Below are positions 55,248-63,588 of a stretch of 64,000 bases of DNA, piece after piece. How positions within the stretch are numbered: position 1 is the first letter of the stretch; every line of letters starts with the position of its first letter. The notes beneath the pieces are model-generated. The model saw only the letters and a program-made list of their open reading frames with translations. It was not told the DNA's origin and searched no databases. This stretch comes from JANNSX01 sp963741525 (GTDB lineage: Bacteria; Pseudomonadota; Alphaproteobacteria; Rhizobiales; Hyphomicrobiaceae): the NCBI GenBank assembly GCA_963741525.1, contig CAVUIW010000020.1:1-64000 (forward strand), in the 5' to 3' direction. A program made the translations under genes and the position numbers.

Positions 55248-55898
55248 ATGATATTCGAGACCTCCACCACTCTCATCAGCCTCCTCTTCGGCTACTTGCT
55301 CGGCTCGGTCCCCTTCGGGCTGATCCTGACGCGCGCCGCCGGGCTCGGCGATATCCGCAAGGTCGGCTCCGGCAATATTGGCGCGACGAACGTTCTGCGC
55401 ACCGGCAACAAGGGCCTTGCCGCCGCGACGCTGCTGCTCGACGCCCTCAAGGGCACTGTGGCCGTGCTGGTCGCCAAGCTCTTCATGGGCGATCAGGCAG
55501 GCCTGTGGGCAGGCTTTGCGGCTTTCCTCGGCCACCTTTTCCCCGTCTGGCTCGGATTCAAGGGCGGCAAGGGTGTTGCGACCTATATCGGCGTGATGTT
55601 GGGCGCCGCCTGGCCGCTGGCGCTCGTGTTTTCGGGCGCATGGCTCCTCGTCGCGGTGGTGCTCAGATACTCCTCGCTCGCGGCGCTCATCGCGGCGATC
55701 GCGACACCCTTCGCCGCGCTCGCCGGCATTGGCGACCATATCATTCCCTGGCGCGGATCGCTGTTCCTGCTGGCGACCGCAATGACGGCGCTCGTGTTCC
55801 TCCGCCATCACGCCAACATCCGCCGGCTGCTCAACGGTACCGAACCCAGAATAGGCGCCAGGAAATCCGATGAAGACGCGCCCGCTGCCGGTTCCTGA
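55248..55898 (+). CDS. plsY: Acyl-phosphate glycerol-3-phosphate acyltransferase PlsY
   Basis: 216 residues, five membrane segments. Motifs GSVPFGLILTRAAG, KVGSGNIGATNVLRTG and GHLFPVWLGFKGGKGVAT are the three conserved PlsY loops. Makes lysophosphatidic acid in the inner membrane. Its 3' end overlaps dprA by 29 bases. Confidence 0.95.
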   Translation: MIFETSTTLISLLFGYLLGSVPFGLILTRAAGLGDIRKVGSGNIGATNVLRTGNKGLAAATLLLDALKGTVAVLVAKLFMGDQAGLWAGFAAFLGHLFPVWLGFKGGKGVATYIGVMLGAAWPLALVFSGAWLLVAVVLRYSSLAALIAAIATPFAALAGIGDHIIPWRGSLFLLATAMTALVFLRHHANIRRLLNGTEPRIGARKSDEDAPAAGS

Positions 55899-57006
55899 TC
55901 CGCGCCGGCCGCTGAGCGACCGCCAGCGCCTCGCCTGGCTCCGTCTCATCCGGAGCGAAAATGTCGGGCCCGTCACCTTCCGCGAGATCGTCAACCATTT
56001 CGGAGGCGCCGAGGAGGCGCTCGATGCGCTTCCTGAGCTGTCGAAGCGCGGCGGGCGCGGGCGTGCCATCCGCATCTGCTCGCCGATGGATGCCGAAGCC
56101 GAACTCGCAAAGGCCGTCAAGGCCGGCGCCACCGCCGTCGCCATCGACGAGGAAGGCTATCCGCCGCTCCTTGCCGCCACCGAAGCGCCGCCGCCCATCC
56201 TCTACATCAAGGGGAAGAGTGAACTTGCGGGCCAGACCGCCATCGCCATCGTCGGCGCGCGCGATGCCTCCGCCGCCGGCCGCAAGTTGACCGGCACGAT
56301 CGCCGAAGCGCTCGGTCGCGCCGGGTTTGTCGTCGCCTCAGGCCTCGCGCGCGGCATCGATACGGCGGCGCACGAAGCGTCGCTTGCGGCCGGCACCATC
56401 GCTGTCGTCGCCGGCGGCATCGACATCATCTATCCGCCCGAGAACGAGGCGCTGACCCGCCGCATCGAGGGGCAAGGCCTCGTCATCGCCGAGAACCCGC
56501 CGGGATTCGTGCCGCGCGGCCAGGATTTCCCCCGCCGCAACCGCATCATCTCCGGCCTCTCGATGGGCGTGCTGGTGGTGGAAGCGGCCAAGCGCTCCGG
56601 TTCCCACATCACCGCGCGCTTTGCGCTCGAGCAGGGCCGCGAGGTTTTCGCCGTGCCGGGCCATCCCCTCGACCCGCGCGCGGCAGGCACCAATCACCTC
56701 TTGAAACAGGGTGCGACGCTCGTCACCGAAGTCGCCGACATCCTCGAGGTGATCGCCCCCATGCTCGACCGGCCGGTGACGATCCCCAAACGCCTCGATC
56801 CGCCGGCTAAGCCCAAGCCCACCGAGGTCGCGACCGGCGAGCGCAGAATCGTGCTCGAAGCCCTCGGCCCCGCCCCCGTCGGCGTCGACGACATCGTCCG
56901 CACCACCGGTCTGGAGGCTCGCGCCGTCAAGGTCATCCTGCTCGAGCTCGACCTCGCCGGCCGCCTCGAGCGCCATGGCGGCCAGCGCGTGTCGCTGGTT
57001 GTATAG
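55870..57006 (+). CDS. dprA: DNA-processing protein DprA
   Basis: 378 residues. N-terminal SAM-like helices, the Rossmann core (AIVGARDASAAGRKL, VVASGLARGIDTAAHEASL, VVAGGIDIIYPPENEAL, ENPPGFVPRGQDFPRRNRIISGLS, GSHITARFALEQGREVFAVPG) and a C-terminal winged helix (about 310-378). Loads RecA on incoming single-stranded DNA. Relatives usually have topA next; here it is absent. Confidence 0.95.
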   Translation: MKTRPLPVPDPRRPLSDRQRLAWLRLIRSENVGPVTFREIVNHFGGAEEALDALPELSKRGGRGRAIRICSPMDAEAELAKAVKAGATAVAIDEEGYPPLLAATEAPPPILYIKGKSELAGQTAIAIVGARDASAAGRKLTGTIAEALGRAGFVVASGLARGIDTAAHEASLAAGTIAVVAGGIDIIYPPENEALTRRIEGQGLVIAENPPGFVPRGQDFPRRNRIISGLSMGVLVVEAAKRSGSHITARFALEQGREVFAVPGHPLDPRAAGTNHLLKQGATLVTEVADILEVIAPMLDRPVTIPKRLDPPAKPKPTEVATGERRIVLEALGPAPVGVDDIVRTTGLEARAVKVILLELDLAGRLERHGGQRVSLVV

Positions 57007-57139
57007 GGAATGGGTCGGAATCGAGGTTTTTTCTACCGAGGATTAACGTGAGACAACGAACTTGTTCCGGCCGGGCGGCGGCTCCTGTAAACTCGCCAGC
57101 AATGAAGGGGCCGCCCGGCCTCGCCAACGAGGATTTATC

Positions 57140-57436
57140 ATGCGTGAGCTTACCCTTGCGATTGTCGCATTGTTTGCCCTGGGCAGTGTGCCCGCCGCCG
57201 CCGCACCGGTCGCCTTTCTGTGCGACGACGAGCAGGAGATCACGGCCGATATGGGCACTGGCGGCCAGGCGGTCGTGACCCGCGGCGACAAGACCTGGAC
57301 CCTCCCCGCGACCGTCACCGACAGCGGTACGAGCTATGTCGCCGAGGGCATCGAGTTCTGGACGGAGGGTACCGAGGCGATCCTGACGGTCGACGGCGTG
57401 ACGGCCCAATGCATCGTTCGCCCAGCGGCGGATTAG
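57140..57436 (+). CDS. MliC-like secreted lysozyme-inhibitor-family protein
   Basis: 98 residues. Signal peptide MRELTLAIVALFALGSVPAAAA, then a small beta-barrel pattern PVAFLCDDEQEI...SGTSYVAEGIEFWTEGTEAILTVDG...QCIV with two Cys, matching the MliC/PliC layout (fW-kG-eA core). No lipobox Cys, so periplasmic rather than a lipoprotein. Tentative family call. Confidence 0.65.
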   Translation: MRELTLAIVALFALGSVPAAAAPVAFLCDDEQEITADMGTGGQAVVTRGDKTWTLPATVTDSGTSYVAEGIEFWTEGTEAILTVDGVTAQCIVRPAAD

Positions 57437-57482
57437 GCCCAACTCGCGGCTGCCGCTGCCGGTGGATTGGGCACGGTTTTTC
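57437..57482 (+). terminator. Possible terminator after the MliC-like gene
   Basis: GCCCAA at 57437 pairs with TTGGGC at 57467-57472 around an internally foldable GC-rich loop, followed by ACGGTTTTTC. The outer stem is short, so this is moderate evidence. A second hairpin GAGGCCCC/GGGGCCTC lies at 57551-57568. Confidence 0.45.
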
Positions 57483-57587
57483 GGGTTTCCCGTGATCGGG
57501 ACAGAACCCTGCTGGACAGCCCCCCCGGCCAATGCTAGATGACCCTCCCCGAGGCCCCCAGGGGCCTCACCCTTTTTCGAAGGGTAA

Positions 57588-57663
<76 letters not shown>

Positions 57664-57739
57664 AGACAATCAGGAACTTACCTCACTCACTGCTCGTTCG
57701 CGACTACATCTAGGTTGCACCTGGGTAGCAGATTCTCTG

Positions 57740-57991
57740 GTGCGTGAGCGCGCGGTGCGGATGGTATCCGAGCATCGGGGCGAGCATCCGTCGCAGTGGG
57801 CGGCGATCGTCTCGATCTCGGCCAAGATCGGCTGCACGGCGCAGACGCTTTCCAATTGGGTGAAGCAAGCCGAGCGCGATGCAGGCAAACGCTCTGGCCT
57901 GACGACGGACGATCGCGAGCGGCTGAGGTCGCTCGAGCGTGAGAACCGTGAGCTGCGCCAGACCAACGAGATCCTGCGCGTCGTGGCGTAG
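57740..57991 (+). CDS. IS3-family transposase OrfA (truncated)
   Basis: 83 residues: RERAVRMVSEHRGEHPSQWAAIVSISAKIGCTAQTLSNWVKQAERD is the helix-turn-helix DNA-binding domain, followed by the leucine-zipper-like RLRSLERENRELRQTNEILR. Stops early because a palindromic insert (57983-58007) brings in TAG. Confidence 0.8.
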   Translation: MRERAVRMVSEHRGEHPSQWAAIVSISAKIGCTAQTLSNWVKQAERDAGKRSGLTTDDRERLRSLERENRELRQTNEILRVVA

Positions 57992-58139
57992 CCACGCTCC
58001 GCGTGGACGCGTCCGTATATTTTGCGCGAGGTGAGAGCTCGACCGCAAACCCAGGACATGACGAAGTTCATCGACGAGCACCGGTCAGCGTACGGGGTCA
58101 TGTCGAAGACGTGCTGGCGCACGATGGCCGATCTGCGAT

Positions 58140-59095
58140 GTCATCGAGATCGCCCCGTCGACCTACCACGAGCGCGTCCACCGCCGAAAGAACCCGGAGA
58201 CGGCTCCGCTGCGCGTCAAGCGGGATGACGTGCTGATGAAGGAGATCCGGCGCGTGTATGATGAGAACTTCCAGGTCTACGGCGTGCGCAAGGTGTGGCG
58301 GCAATTGCTGCGGGAGGGCTTCGACGTCGCCCGCTGCACGGTGGCCAGATTGATGCGCAAAATGGGCCTTTCCGACGTCATTCGTGGAAAGTCCGTGAAG
58401 ACGACGGTGCCGGATAGGAGCGCTCCCTGTCCGCTCGATCACGTCAACCGGCAGTTCCAAGCCTCGCGGCCGAACCTGTTGTGGGTGTCGGACTTCACCT
58501 ACGTGGCGACGTCATGGCAAAGCCATGCTTCGCAATGGACGGCCGGCTTTGTCTACGTCGCCTTCGTCATCGATGCGTTCGCACGACGCATAGTCGGCTG
58601 GCGGGTCAGCCGGTCGGCGCATGCGGGCTTTGTTCTCGTCGTGCCGGAGGCGCGCTTTCAGCACGATGCGCTGGAGGCGCGCTTTCAGCACGATGCGCTG
58701 GATCAGGCCTTGCACGATCGCCGTCCCGTCGGCGGCGGCCTCGTCAACCACTCTGATCGCGGCGTTCAGTACGTCTCGATCAAATATAGCGAGCGATTGG
58801 CCGAGGCTGGCCTCGTGCCGTCCGTCGGCAGCGTCGGCGATAGCTACGACAACGCGCTCGTGCCGGAGGCGCGTCTTCGACACGACCCGAGACGATCAAC
58901 GGGCTCTACAAAGCCGAGGTCATCTGGCGGCGTGGCCCCTGGCGCTCGCCGGATGCCGTCGAGTATGCGACGCTCGAATGGGTCGACTGGTACAATAACC
59001 GCCGGCTGCTCGAGCCCATCGGCAACATGCCGCCGGCGGAAGCCGAAGCCGCCTACTACGCGGGCCTGGAGGAGCCCACAAAACTCGCCGCCTGA
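58140..59095 (+). pseudogene. IS3-family transposase OrfB (rve integrase core), broken
   Basis: IAPSTYHERVHRRK, then the DDE core: first Asp in LLWVSDFTYVAT, second in NHSDRGVQYVSIKYSERLAEAG, third region GDSYDNAL. The catalytic-Glu part (ETINGLYKAEVIWRRGPW... to the stop at 59095) is in another frame because of the insert at 58860-58885. Other inserts at 58514-58539 and 58641 keep the frame. Confidence 0.8.
58647..58700 (+). repeat. 27-bp perfect tandem duplication inside IS3 orfB
   Basis: Two exact copies of a 27-bp unit (58647-58673 and 58674-58700) starting GAGGCGCGCTTTCAGC. Each encodes EARFQHDAL. It keeps the reading frame and includes most of a palindromic mini-insert. Confidence 0.95.
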
Positions 59096-59222
59096 ACTCA
59101 AGCCAACGAGCCTCCGGACAACCCGGGGCGGTTCACGTGCTTCCCTCGTGCTTCCCCGCCGGAAGACATGAAAGATCAATCACGGCCAATGTCGCGCAAA
59201 TATTTGAAATAAATCATAAATT

Positions 59223-59299
59223 TGGCGCACCCAATAGGATTCGAACCTATGACCTCTGCCTTCGGAGGGCAGCGCTCTATCCAGCTGAGCTATGGGTGC
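59223..59299 (-). tRNA. tRNA-Arg (anticodon CCG)
   Basis: 77 nt with encoded CCA on the minus strand. Acceptor GCACCCA/TGGGTGC, D-arm AGCTCAGCTGGATAGAGC, anticodon loop CTCCGAA in stem CTGCC/GGCAG, T-arm TAGGTTCGAATCCTA. Confidence 0.97.
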
Positions 59300-59381
59300 T
59301 TGGCCGGGGATAGTCCTAGCGGAAGCCGGAGGGAATCGCAAACGGGGAGCGACAGAACCGGGTTTGGGCGCCACTGAGTTG

Positions 59382-59508
59382 GTAAGTCGTGAGTGGTAAG
59401 TCGTAAGTCGGACTTCACGCCGCAAAGTTTAATCATGTCGAACGGCATTTGCCGTCCCGGGCGCATGTCTCGCTGCATTCGACTTACGACTAACCACTCA
59501 CGACTTAT
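59382..59508. repeat. 29-bp inverted repeat with 69-nt loop
   Basis: Left arm 59382-59410 (GTAAGTCGTGAGTGG then TAAGTCGTAAGTCG) and right arm 59480-59508 match as complements in 27 of 29 positions. Each arm is itself built of TAAGTCGTGAGT-like direct repeats. It lies just downstream of the SDR stop on the minus strand and could form a long transcript hairpin. Confidence 0.8.
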
Positions 59509-59519
59509 GCCTTCCCTAG

Positions 59520-60266
59520 TCACATCCTCTTCGCCACCCGGAAGAACAGCCAGTTCGGCAGCGCGCGCAAGAGCTTCATCAGCACCATCATCGGCCAAGG
59601 GAAGACGATCTCGTATTTGCCGCGTGCGAGGCCGCGGATGATGCGCCCTGCCGCATCCTCGGCCGGGATCATGAAGGGCATCGGGAATTTGTTCACCGAC
59701 GTCATCGGCGTGTCGACGAAGCCCGGATTGACGACCGAGATGCCGACGCCGTGGTCCTCGAGCCCGGGCTTCAGGCTTTCGGCCAAGCTGATGAGCGCGG
59801 CTTTCGTCGGCGCATAGGCGGTGGCCATCGGCAGACCGCGATATCCGGCGACGGAAGCGACGATCGCGATCCGGCCCCCTCCACGCGCGATCATCCGCGA
59901 CACCAGAGGCACCAGGCCGTGCACGACGCCCATGTAGTTGATGTGAATTGAGTCCGCGAAAGGCTCGACCGATAGCGCATCGGCCTTCACCGGGCGCCAC
60001 ACACCGGCGTTGAGGATAGCGAGATCGATGGCGCCATGTTGCGTCTCGATCTCCGCAACCAGTCGCGCCATCGCGGCCGCGTCGCCTGCATCGCCAGGGA
60101 AAGCATGGATGCCCGGCGTCTCTTGCGCGAGCGCCGCGAGCTTGTCCGCCGAGCGCGCCGTCGCCGCGACCCGCACGCCGGCGCGGGCGAGTTGCAGCGC
60201 GATCTCGCGGCCGATGCCCGTCGACGCACCGGTGATCCAGACGAGCCTCCAGGGAAGCGCCGCCAT
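59520..60266 (-). CDS. SDR-family oxidoreductase in the ECF sigma/ChrR operon
   Basis: 248 residues. TGASTGIG cofactor motif, LNAGVW, IVASVAGYRG with the catalytic Ser, YAPTKAAL with Tyr-Lys, and a hydrophobic Arg/Lys C-terminus (MMVLMKLLRALPNWLFFRVAKRM) that may associate with the membrane. Starts 2 bases after chrR, so it is in the same operon; such SDRs recur in this stress cluster. Substrate unknown. Confidence 0.87.
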   Translation of the reverse strand: MAALPWRLVWITGASTGIGREIALQLARAGVRVAATARSADKLAALAQETPGIHAFPGDAGDAAAMARLVAEIETQHGAIDLAILNAGVWRPVKADALSVEPFADSIHINYMGVVHGLVPLVSRMIARGGGRIAIVASVAGYRGLPMATAYAPTKAALISLAESLKPGLEDHGVGISVVNPGFVDTPMTSVNKFPMPFMIPAEDAAGRIIRGLARGKYEIVFPWPMMVLMKLLRALPNWLFFRVAKRM

Positions 60267-60268
60267 CC

Positions 60269-60904
60269 TCACACGCCGAAGATGGGCTGCAGGAGCCGCG
60301 GGAGAACGCCCTTGAACCTCGCCTTCGTCTCGGAAGCGATCAGGCAGATGCATTCGCCGTCCGGGTCGACGACCGGTTGATGCTCGATATCCTCATCGAG
60401 ATCGGCCACGTCGCCACGCCCGTAGCGCCCCGTGGTGTCGCTGTAGCTTCCCGTCAGAACGAGGGTGAGTTCCGAGCCGCCATGACCATGCTCGGGCATG
60501 CGCCTGCCGGCGCCGATCTTCAGCAGCATCAGCAGGCCTTCGCCCGGATGTGAAACCGGTAGCTTACAGCCCTGCACGCCGGGCGCGACGGTCGACCAGT
60601 TGACCTTATCGAGCCCGCCGCCGACGAGCCGCGCGATCGCCGCCGGTAGAACACCGTCGGAGCGTACGGAGCTTGCAAAAGCGGGCTGTGATTGAGAAAG
60701 CTCGATCAGCTCGGGCGCACGTGCCGCTACCGGCTCGACGCACTCCAGCATCGCCGCGCCCAACGCCTCGAGGCGGCGCACATCCCTGCGGCAGGCGGCG
60801 CACATCTCGACATGGCTCGCGATCACGGCCGACAGCGGTTCGGCCAGGCTGCCCGCCGCATAACTCATGAGAGTTGCCGGATCCGGGTGATGCGCAATCG
60901 TCAT
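60269..60904 (-). CDS. chrR: ChrR-type zinc anti-sigma factor with cupin domain
   Basis: 211 residues. N-terminal zinc anti-sigma domain with H6, H31, C35 and C38 (HVEMCAACRRD), the same positions used by Rhodobacter ChrR. C-terminal cupin (about 110-195; MPEHGHGGSELTLVLTGSYSDTTGRYGRGDVADLD) is the part that senses singlet oxygen/organic peroxide in that model. It holds the ECF sigma inactive until stress. ATGA overlap with the sigma gene. Confidence 0.92.
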   Translation of the reverse strand: MTIAHHPDPATLMSYAAGSLAEPLSAVIASHVEMCAACRRDVRRLEALGAAMLECVEPVAARAPELIELSQSQPAFASSVRSDGVLPAAIARLVGGGLDKVNWSTVAPGVQGCKLPVSHPGEGLLMLLKIGAGRRMPEHGHGGSELTLVLTGSYSDTTGRYGRGDVADLDEDIEHQPVVDPDGECICLIASETKARFKGVLPRLLQPIFGV

Positions 60905-61491
60905 TGCAGGTCCTCTAGAGCCGTCCGGATCTTCTGATAGGCGAGACGCATGCGCGACTTCACCGTTCCCATCGGCAGTCCGAGCTTCTCTGCGATCTCG
61001 GAATGCGACAGACCCTCGATGTAGGCCAAGGTCACCACCTCCACTTGTTCCGATGGAAGCCCGGACAATACGCCGCGGACGCGCGCTTGGATCTGCCCGC
61101 TCGATACCTGCTCGTCTGGAAGCGGCGCGTCGCTTGCTTCCTCGGGCCGGTCGTCGTCGAGAGACTGGAAGGCGGTCTCGCGCCGGATCCGGTCGATGCG
61201 CAGGTTCCGGGCAATGGTAAACACCCAGGTCGCGACACTGCCCTTGCCGGCCTCGTAAAGATTCGCCTTGCGCCACACGGCGAGAAGTGCCTCCTGGGCG
61301 ATATCCTCCGCAATCTGAGGATCGCACCCTTGCCGCATGAGCACGGCTTTGACACGGGGCCCAAAGGTCGCGAACAGGGCCTGGAACGCGACCTCGTCGC
61401 GATTGCTGGCGATGCGATGGATCAGTTCGGCATGGACGGCTGCATCGGGCGCGCGCTGCGGAGGTCGTACGCCGGTCTCGACGCTGAGCAT
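60901..61491 (-). CDS. rpoE: ECF sigma factor (ECF11/RpoE-ChrR type)
   Basis: 196 residues. Sigma region 2 (FQALFATFGPRVKAVLMRQGCDPQIAEDIAQEALLAVWRKANLYEAGKGSVATWVFTIARNLRID) and region 4 (LPSEQVEVVTLAYIEGLSHSEIAEKLGLPMGTVKSRMRLAYQKIR). The ATG at 61491 has GGAGAAG upstream. Partner of chrR; divergent from the photolyase gene, a usual target of this sigma factor. Confidence 0.93.
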   Translation of the reverse strand: MLSVETGVRPPQRAPDAAVHAELIHRIASNRDEVAFQALFATFGPRVKAVLMRQGCDPQIAEDIAQEALLAVWRKANLYEAGKGSVATWVFTIARNLRIDRIRRETAFQSLDDDRPEEASDAPLPDEQVSSGQIQARVRGVLSGLPSEQVEVVTLAYIEGLSHSEIAEKLGLPMGTVKSRMRLAYQKIRTALEDLQ

Positions 61492-61580
61492 ATCTTCTCC
61501 CCGATCCTTGTTTGGGGGTACGCTCGGGGGAGGCAAACGGTTCACTGGCGGCGACCTCACGCGACTGGTTTGTCGAGCCC

Positions 61581-61618
61581 AGACCGATTTCCGATCCGCA
61601 AGGATCGGAAATCGGTCT
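61581..61618. repeat. Perfect 17-bp hairpin with GCAA tetraloop
   Basis: AGACCGATTTCCGATCC, GCAA, GGATCGGAAATCGGTCT: a 17-bp perfect stem closed by a stable GNRA-type loop, in the intergenic region between rpoE and the photolyase gene. No U-run follows, so not a terminator. Confidence 0.85.
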
Positions 61619-61632
61619 CGGTTATTGACTTT

Positions 61633-61680
61633 GAGCACTTTCTTTCGACCAACCGGTATCCACTTGGCCGGAAAGTGCTC
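61633..61680 (+). repeat. AACCGG-CCACTT hairpin repeat, copy 5
   Basis: Outer arms GAGCACTTTC/GAAAGTGCTC (10 bp perfect), apex AACCGG-TAT-CCACTT. Lies 14 bases after the GCAA hairpin and 76 bases before the photolyase start. Confidence 0.9.
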
Positions 61681-61756
61681 AAGCATCCGAGAACACCGGC
61701 TGAACGTAGTTGCGCATGGGGGCGATGGGAAGTCACGCCCATTTGAAGAGGCCATT

Positions 61757-63199
61757 GTGACCACGCCGAGCATCCTGCTTTTCACACGAGACCTCCGGCT
61801 TTCGGACCATCCGGCCTTGGCCGCGGCGGCATCCGTTGGCCCCGTCGTGCCGCTGTTCGTGTGGACCGGCGGTCCCGCCGGCGACCGGCCGCTCGGGGCG
61901 GCGAGCCGCTGGTGGCTGGCGGGTAGCCTCGAGGCTCTGGCGCGGTCGCTCGTGGCCAAGGGCTCACGCCTCTTGCTGCGGCGGGGCGAGCTTGCCGCGG
62001 AGGTGCTGGCGGTCGCCTCGGCGACCGGGGCGCGGACCGTGCATGTGACGCGCGGCTACGAGCCCGGTGCCCAGCGCCAATTCAGCGCACTCGGGGCGGC
62101 GCTCGTCGAGCATGGCATCCGCCTCACCGAACACTCGGGGCGGCTGCTCATCGAGCCGGAGAAACTTGCCACCAAGAGCGGCACGCCATTCAAAGTCTTC
62201 ACGCCGTTCTGGCGCGCGGTTCAAGAGCATGGCGTTTCCGGGCGACCCGAAACTGCCAGCAAACTTGCGCCGCCGAAGCGCTGGCCGGAGGGCGACCGCC
62301 TGGAGGACTGGGGCCTGCGCCCGAGCAAGCCGGATTGGGCGAAAGGGTTCTCGCCACTTTGGCAGCCGGGCGAAGACGGTGCCTGGCAAAGCGTCGAGCG
62401 TCTGATCGACGGCCCGCTCGGAAACTATGGCGAGCTGCGCAATCGCCCGGACATCGACGGCACGTCCAGGCTCTCGCCGCATCTCACCTTCGGCGAGATC
62501 AGCCCCCGCCAACTCTGGCAAAGACTCACTGTCACTGCGGCGGCCGAGCCGGCCTTGCAGCCGGGCGCCGACGCCTGGCTCCGCGAGCTCGCCTGGCGCG
62601 AGTTCTCCTATCACCTGATGCACCATTGGCCTTCGATGACGGAGCGGGCGCTGCGCCAGGAGTTCCGCGATTTCCCCTATCGGGCGGATGCGGCCGGCCT
62701 TTCGGCCTGGCAGAAGGGTCTGACCGGCTATCCTTACATCGATGCGGGCATGCGCGAGCTGTGGACGACCGGCTGGATGCACAATCGCGTGCGCATGGCC
62801 GTTGCCTCCTTCCTGGTGAAACATCAGCTTCTGTCCTGGCGAGAGGGCGAGCGCTGGTTCTGGGATACGCTGGTCGATGCCGACGCGGCCAACAATGCCG
62901 CGAGCTGGCAATGGGTCGCCGGCTCGGGTGCGGATGCCGCGCCCTATTTCCGCATCTTCAACCCCATCACCCAAGGCCGTAAATTCGATCCCAACGGCGC
63001 TTACGTGCGCAAGTGGGTGCCGGAGTTGGCGAAGCTGCCGGACGCGCTCATCCACGCGCCCTTCGAGGCGACCGGGATCGAGCTGGCGGCAGCGGGCGTG
63101 CGCCTCGGGCGCACCTATCCGGCACCCATCGTCGAGCACAAGTTCGCGCGTGACCGGGCGCTGGCGGCGCTACAGTCGCTCAAGGCCGTAGTGCCTTGA
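61757..63199 (+). CDS. phrB: Class I deoxyribodipyrimidine photolyase / cryptochrome
   Basis: 480 residues, GTG start with GAAGAGG upstream. N-terminal antenna-cofactor Rossmann domain (ILLFTRDLRLSDHPAL), C-terminal FAD domain with TSRLSPHLTFGEISPRQLW, WREFSYHLMHHWP, GYPYIDAGMRELWTTGWMHNRVRM, WFWDTLVDADAANNAASWQWVAGSGADAAPYFRIFNP. Repairs UV pyrimidine dimers using light. Divergent from the ECF sigma operon. Confidence 0.93.
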   Translation: MTTPSILLFTRDLRLSDHPALAAAASVGPVVPLFVWTGGPAGDRPLGAASRWWLAGSLEALARSLVAKGSRLLLRRGELAAEVLAVASATGARTVHVTRGYEPGAQRQFSALGAALVEHGIRLTEHSGRLLIEPEKLATKSGTPFKVFTPFWRAVQEHGVSGRPETASKLAPPKRWPEGDRLEDWGLRPSKPDWAKGFSPLWQPGEDGAWQSVERLIDGPLGNYGELRNRPDIDGTSRLSPHLTFGEISPRQLWQRLTVTAAAEPALQPGADAWLRELAWREFSYHLMHHWPSMTERALRQEFRDFPYRADAAGLSAWQKGLTGYPYIDAGMRELWTTGWMHNRVRMAVASFLVKHQLLSWREGERWFWDTLVDADAANNAASWQWVAGSGADAAPYFRIFNPITQGRKFDPNGAYVRKWVPELAKLPDALIHAPFEATGIELAAAGVRLGRTYPAPIVEHKFARDRALAALQSLKAVVP

Positions 63200-63246
63200 C
63201 GTGACGGCCCTTGGGTTAGGCGGCGCAACGCGATAGTGAAGAGCCC

Positions 63247-63549
63247 ATGTCACGATCCACTCCGACCGACGCCGAGCTGACCTCGACACTGCTCGCATTG
63301 CTTGCCGAGCGCAGCGATGGCAAATCGATCTGCCCGTCGGAGGTGCCGAGGCGGCTCCTCGGCGAGGCCGGCCCCTGGCGCGGCCATCTGAAACGGGTCA
63401 GGGCTATCGCCCAAACCCTCGCCAAGGACGGCTTGGTCGTCATCCTCCGCCATGGCACGCCGATCGGCGATGGGCCGGTCAAGGGCGTCATCCGCCTGGC
63501 GCGCGGTCCGCGCTTCGAAAACCCGGATAGCGCTCCTAGTGCCGAGTGA
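63247..63549 (+). CDS. DUF3253 protein
   Basis: 100 residues. ICPSEVPRRL...WRGHLKRVRAIAQTLAKDGLVVILRHGTPI matches the DUF3253 winged-helix-like pattern. Function unknown. Often found near photolyase or cobalamin genes; 48 bp after phrB. Confidence 0.8.
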   Translation: MSRSTPTDAELTSTLLALLAERSDGKSICPSEVPRRLLGEAGPWRGHLKRVRAIAQTLAKDGLVVILRHGTPIGDGPVKGVIRLARGPRFENPDSAPSAE

Positions 63550-63588
63550 GCTAGCCTCACGCCCGAAACATCAATCGAGAGAGCCCGC

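Larger units (their letters stand above)
57730..59134 (+). mobile_element. Decayed IS3-family insertion sequence
   Basis: Contains orfA- and orfB-like transposase genes. A right-end inverted-repeat-like sequence CCTCCGGACAACCCGGGGCG lies at 59111-59130 and ends in TTCA at 59134. The left end is not recognisable, and orfA begins close to the tRNA-Lys gene, so the left boundary is approximate. The coding region carries at least five short palindromic inserts and a 27-bp tandem duplication, and is frame-broken; not expected to be active. Confidence 0.75.

Noticed and set aside
61581..61618. Terminator between rpoE and phrB
   Set aside because: It lies upstream of both divergent genes and lacks a U-run.
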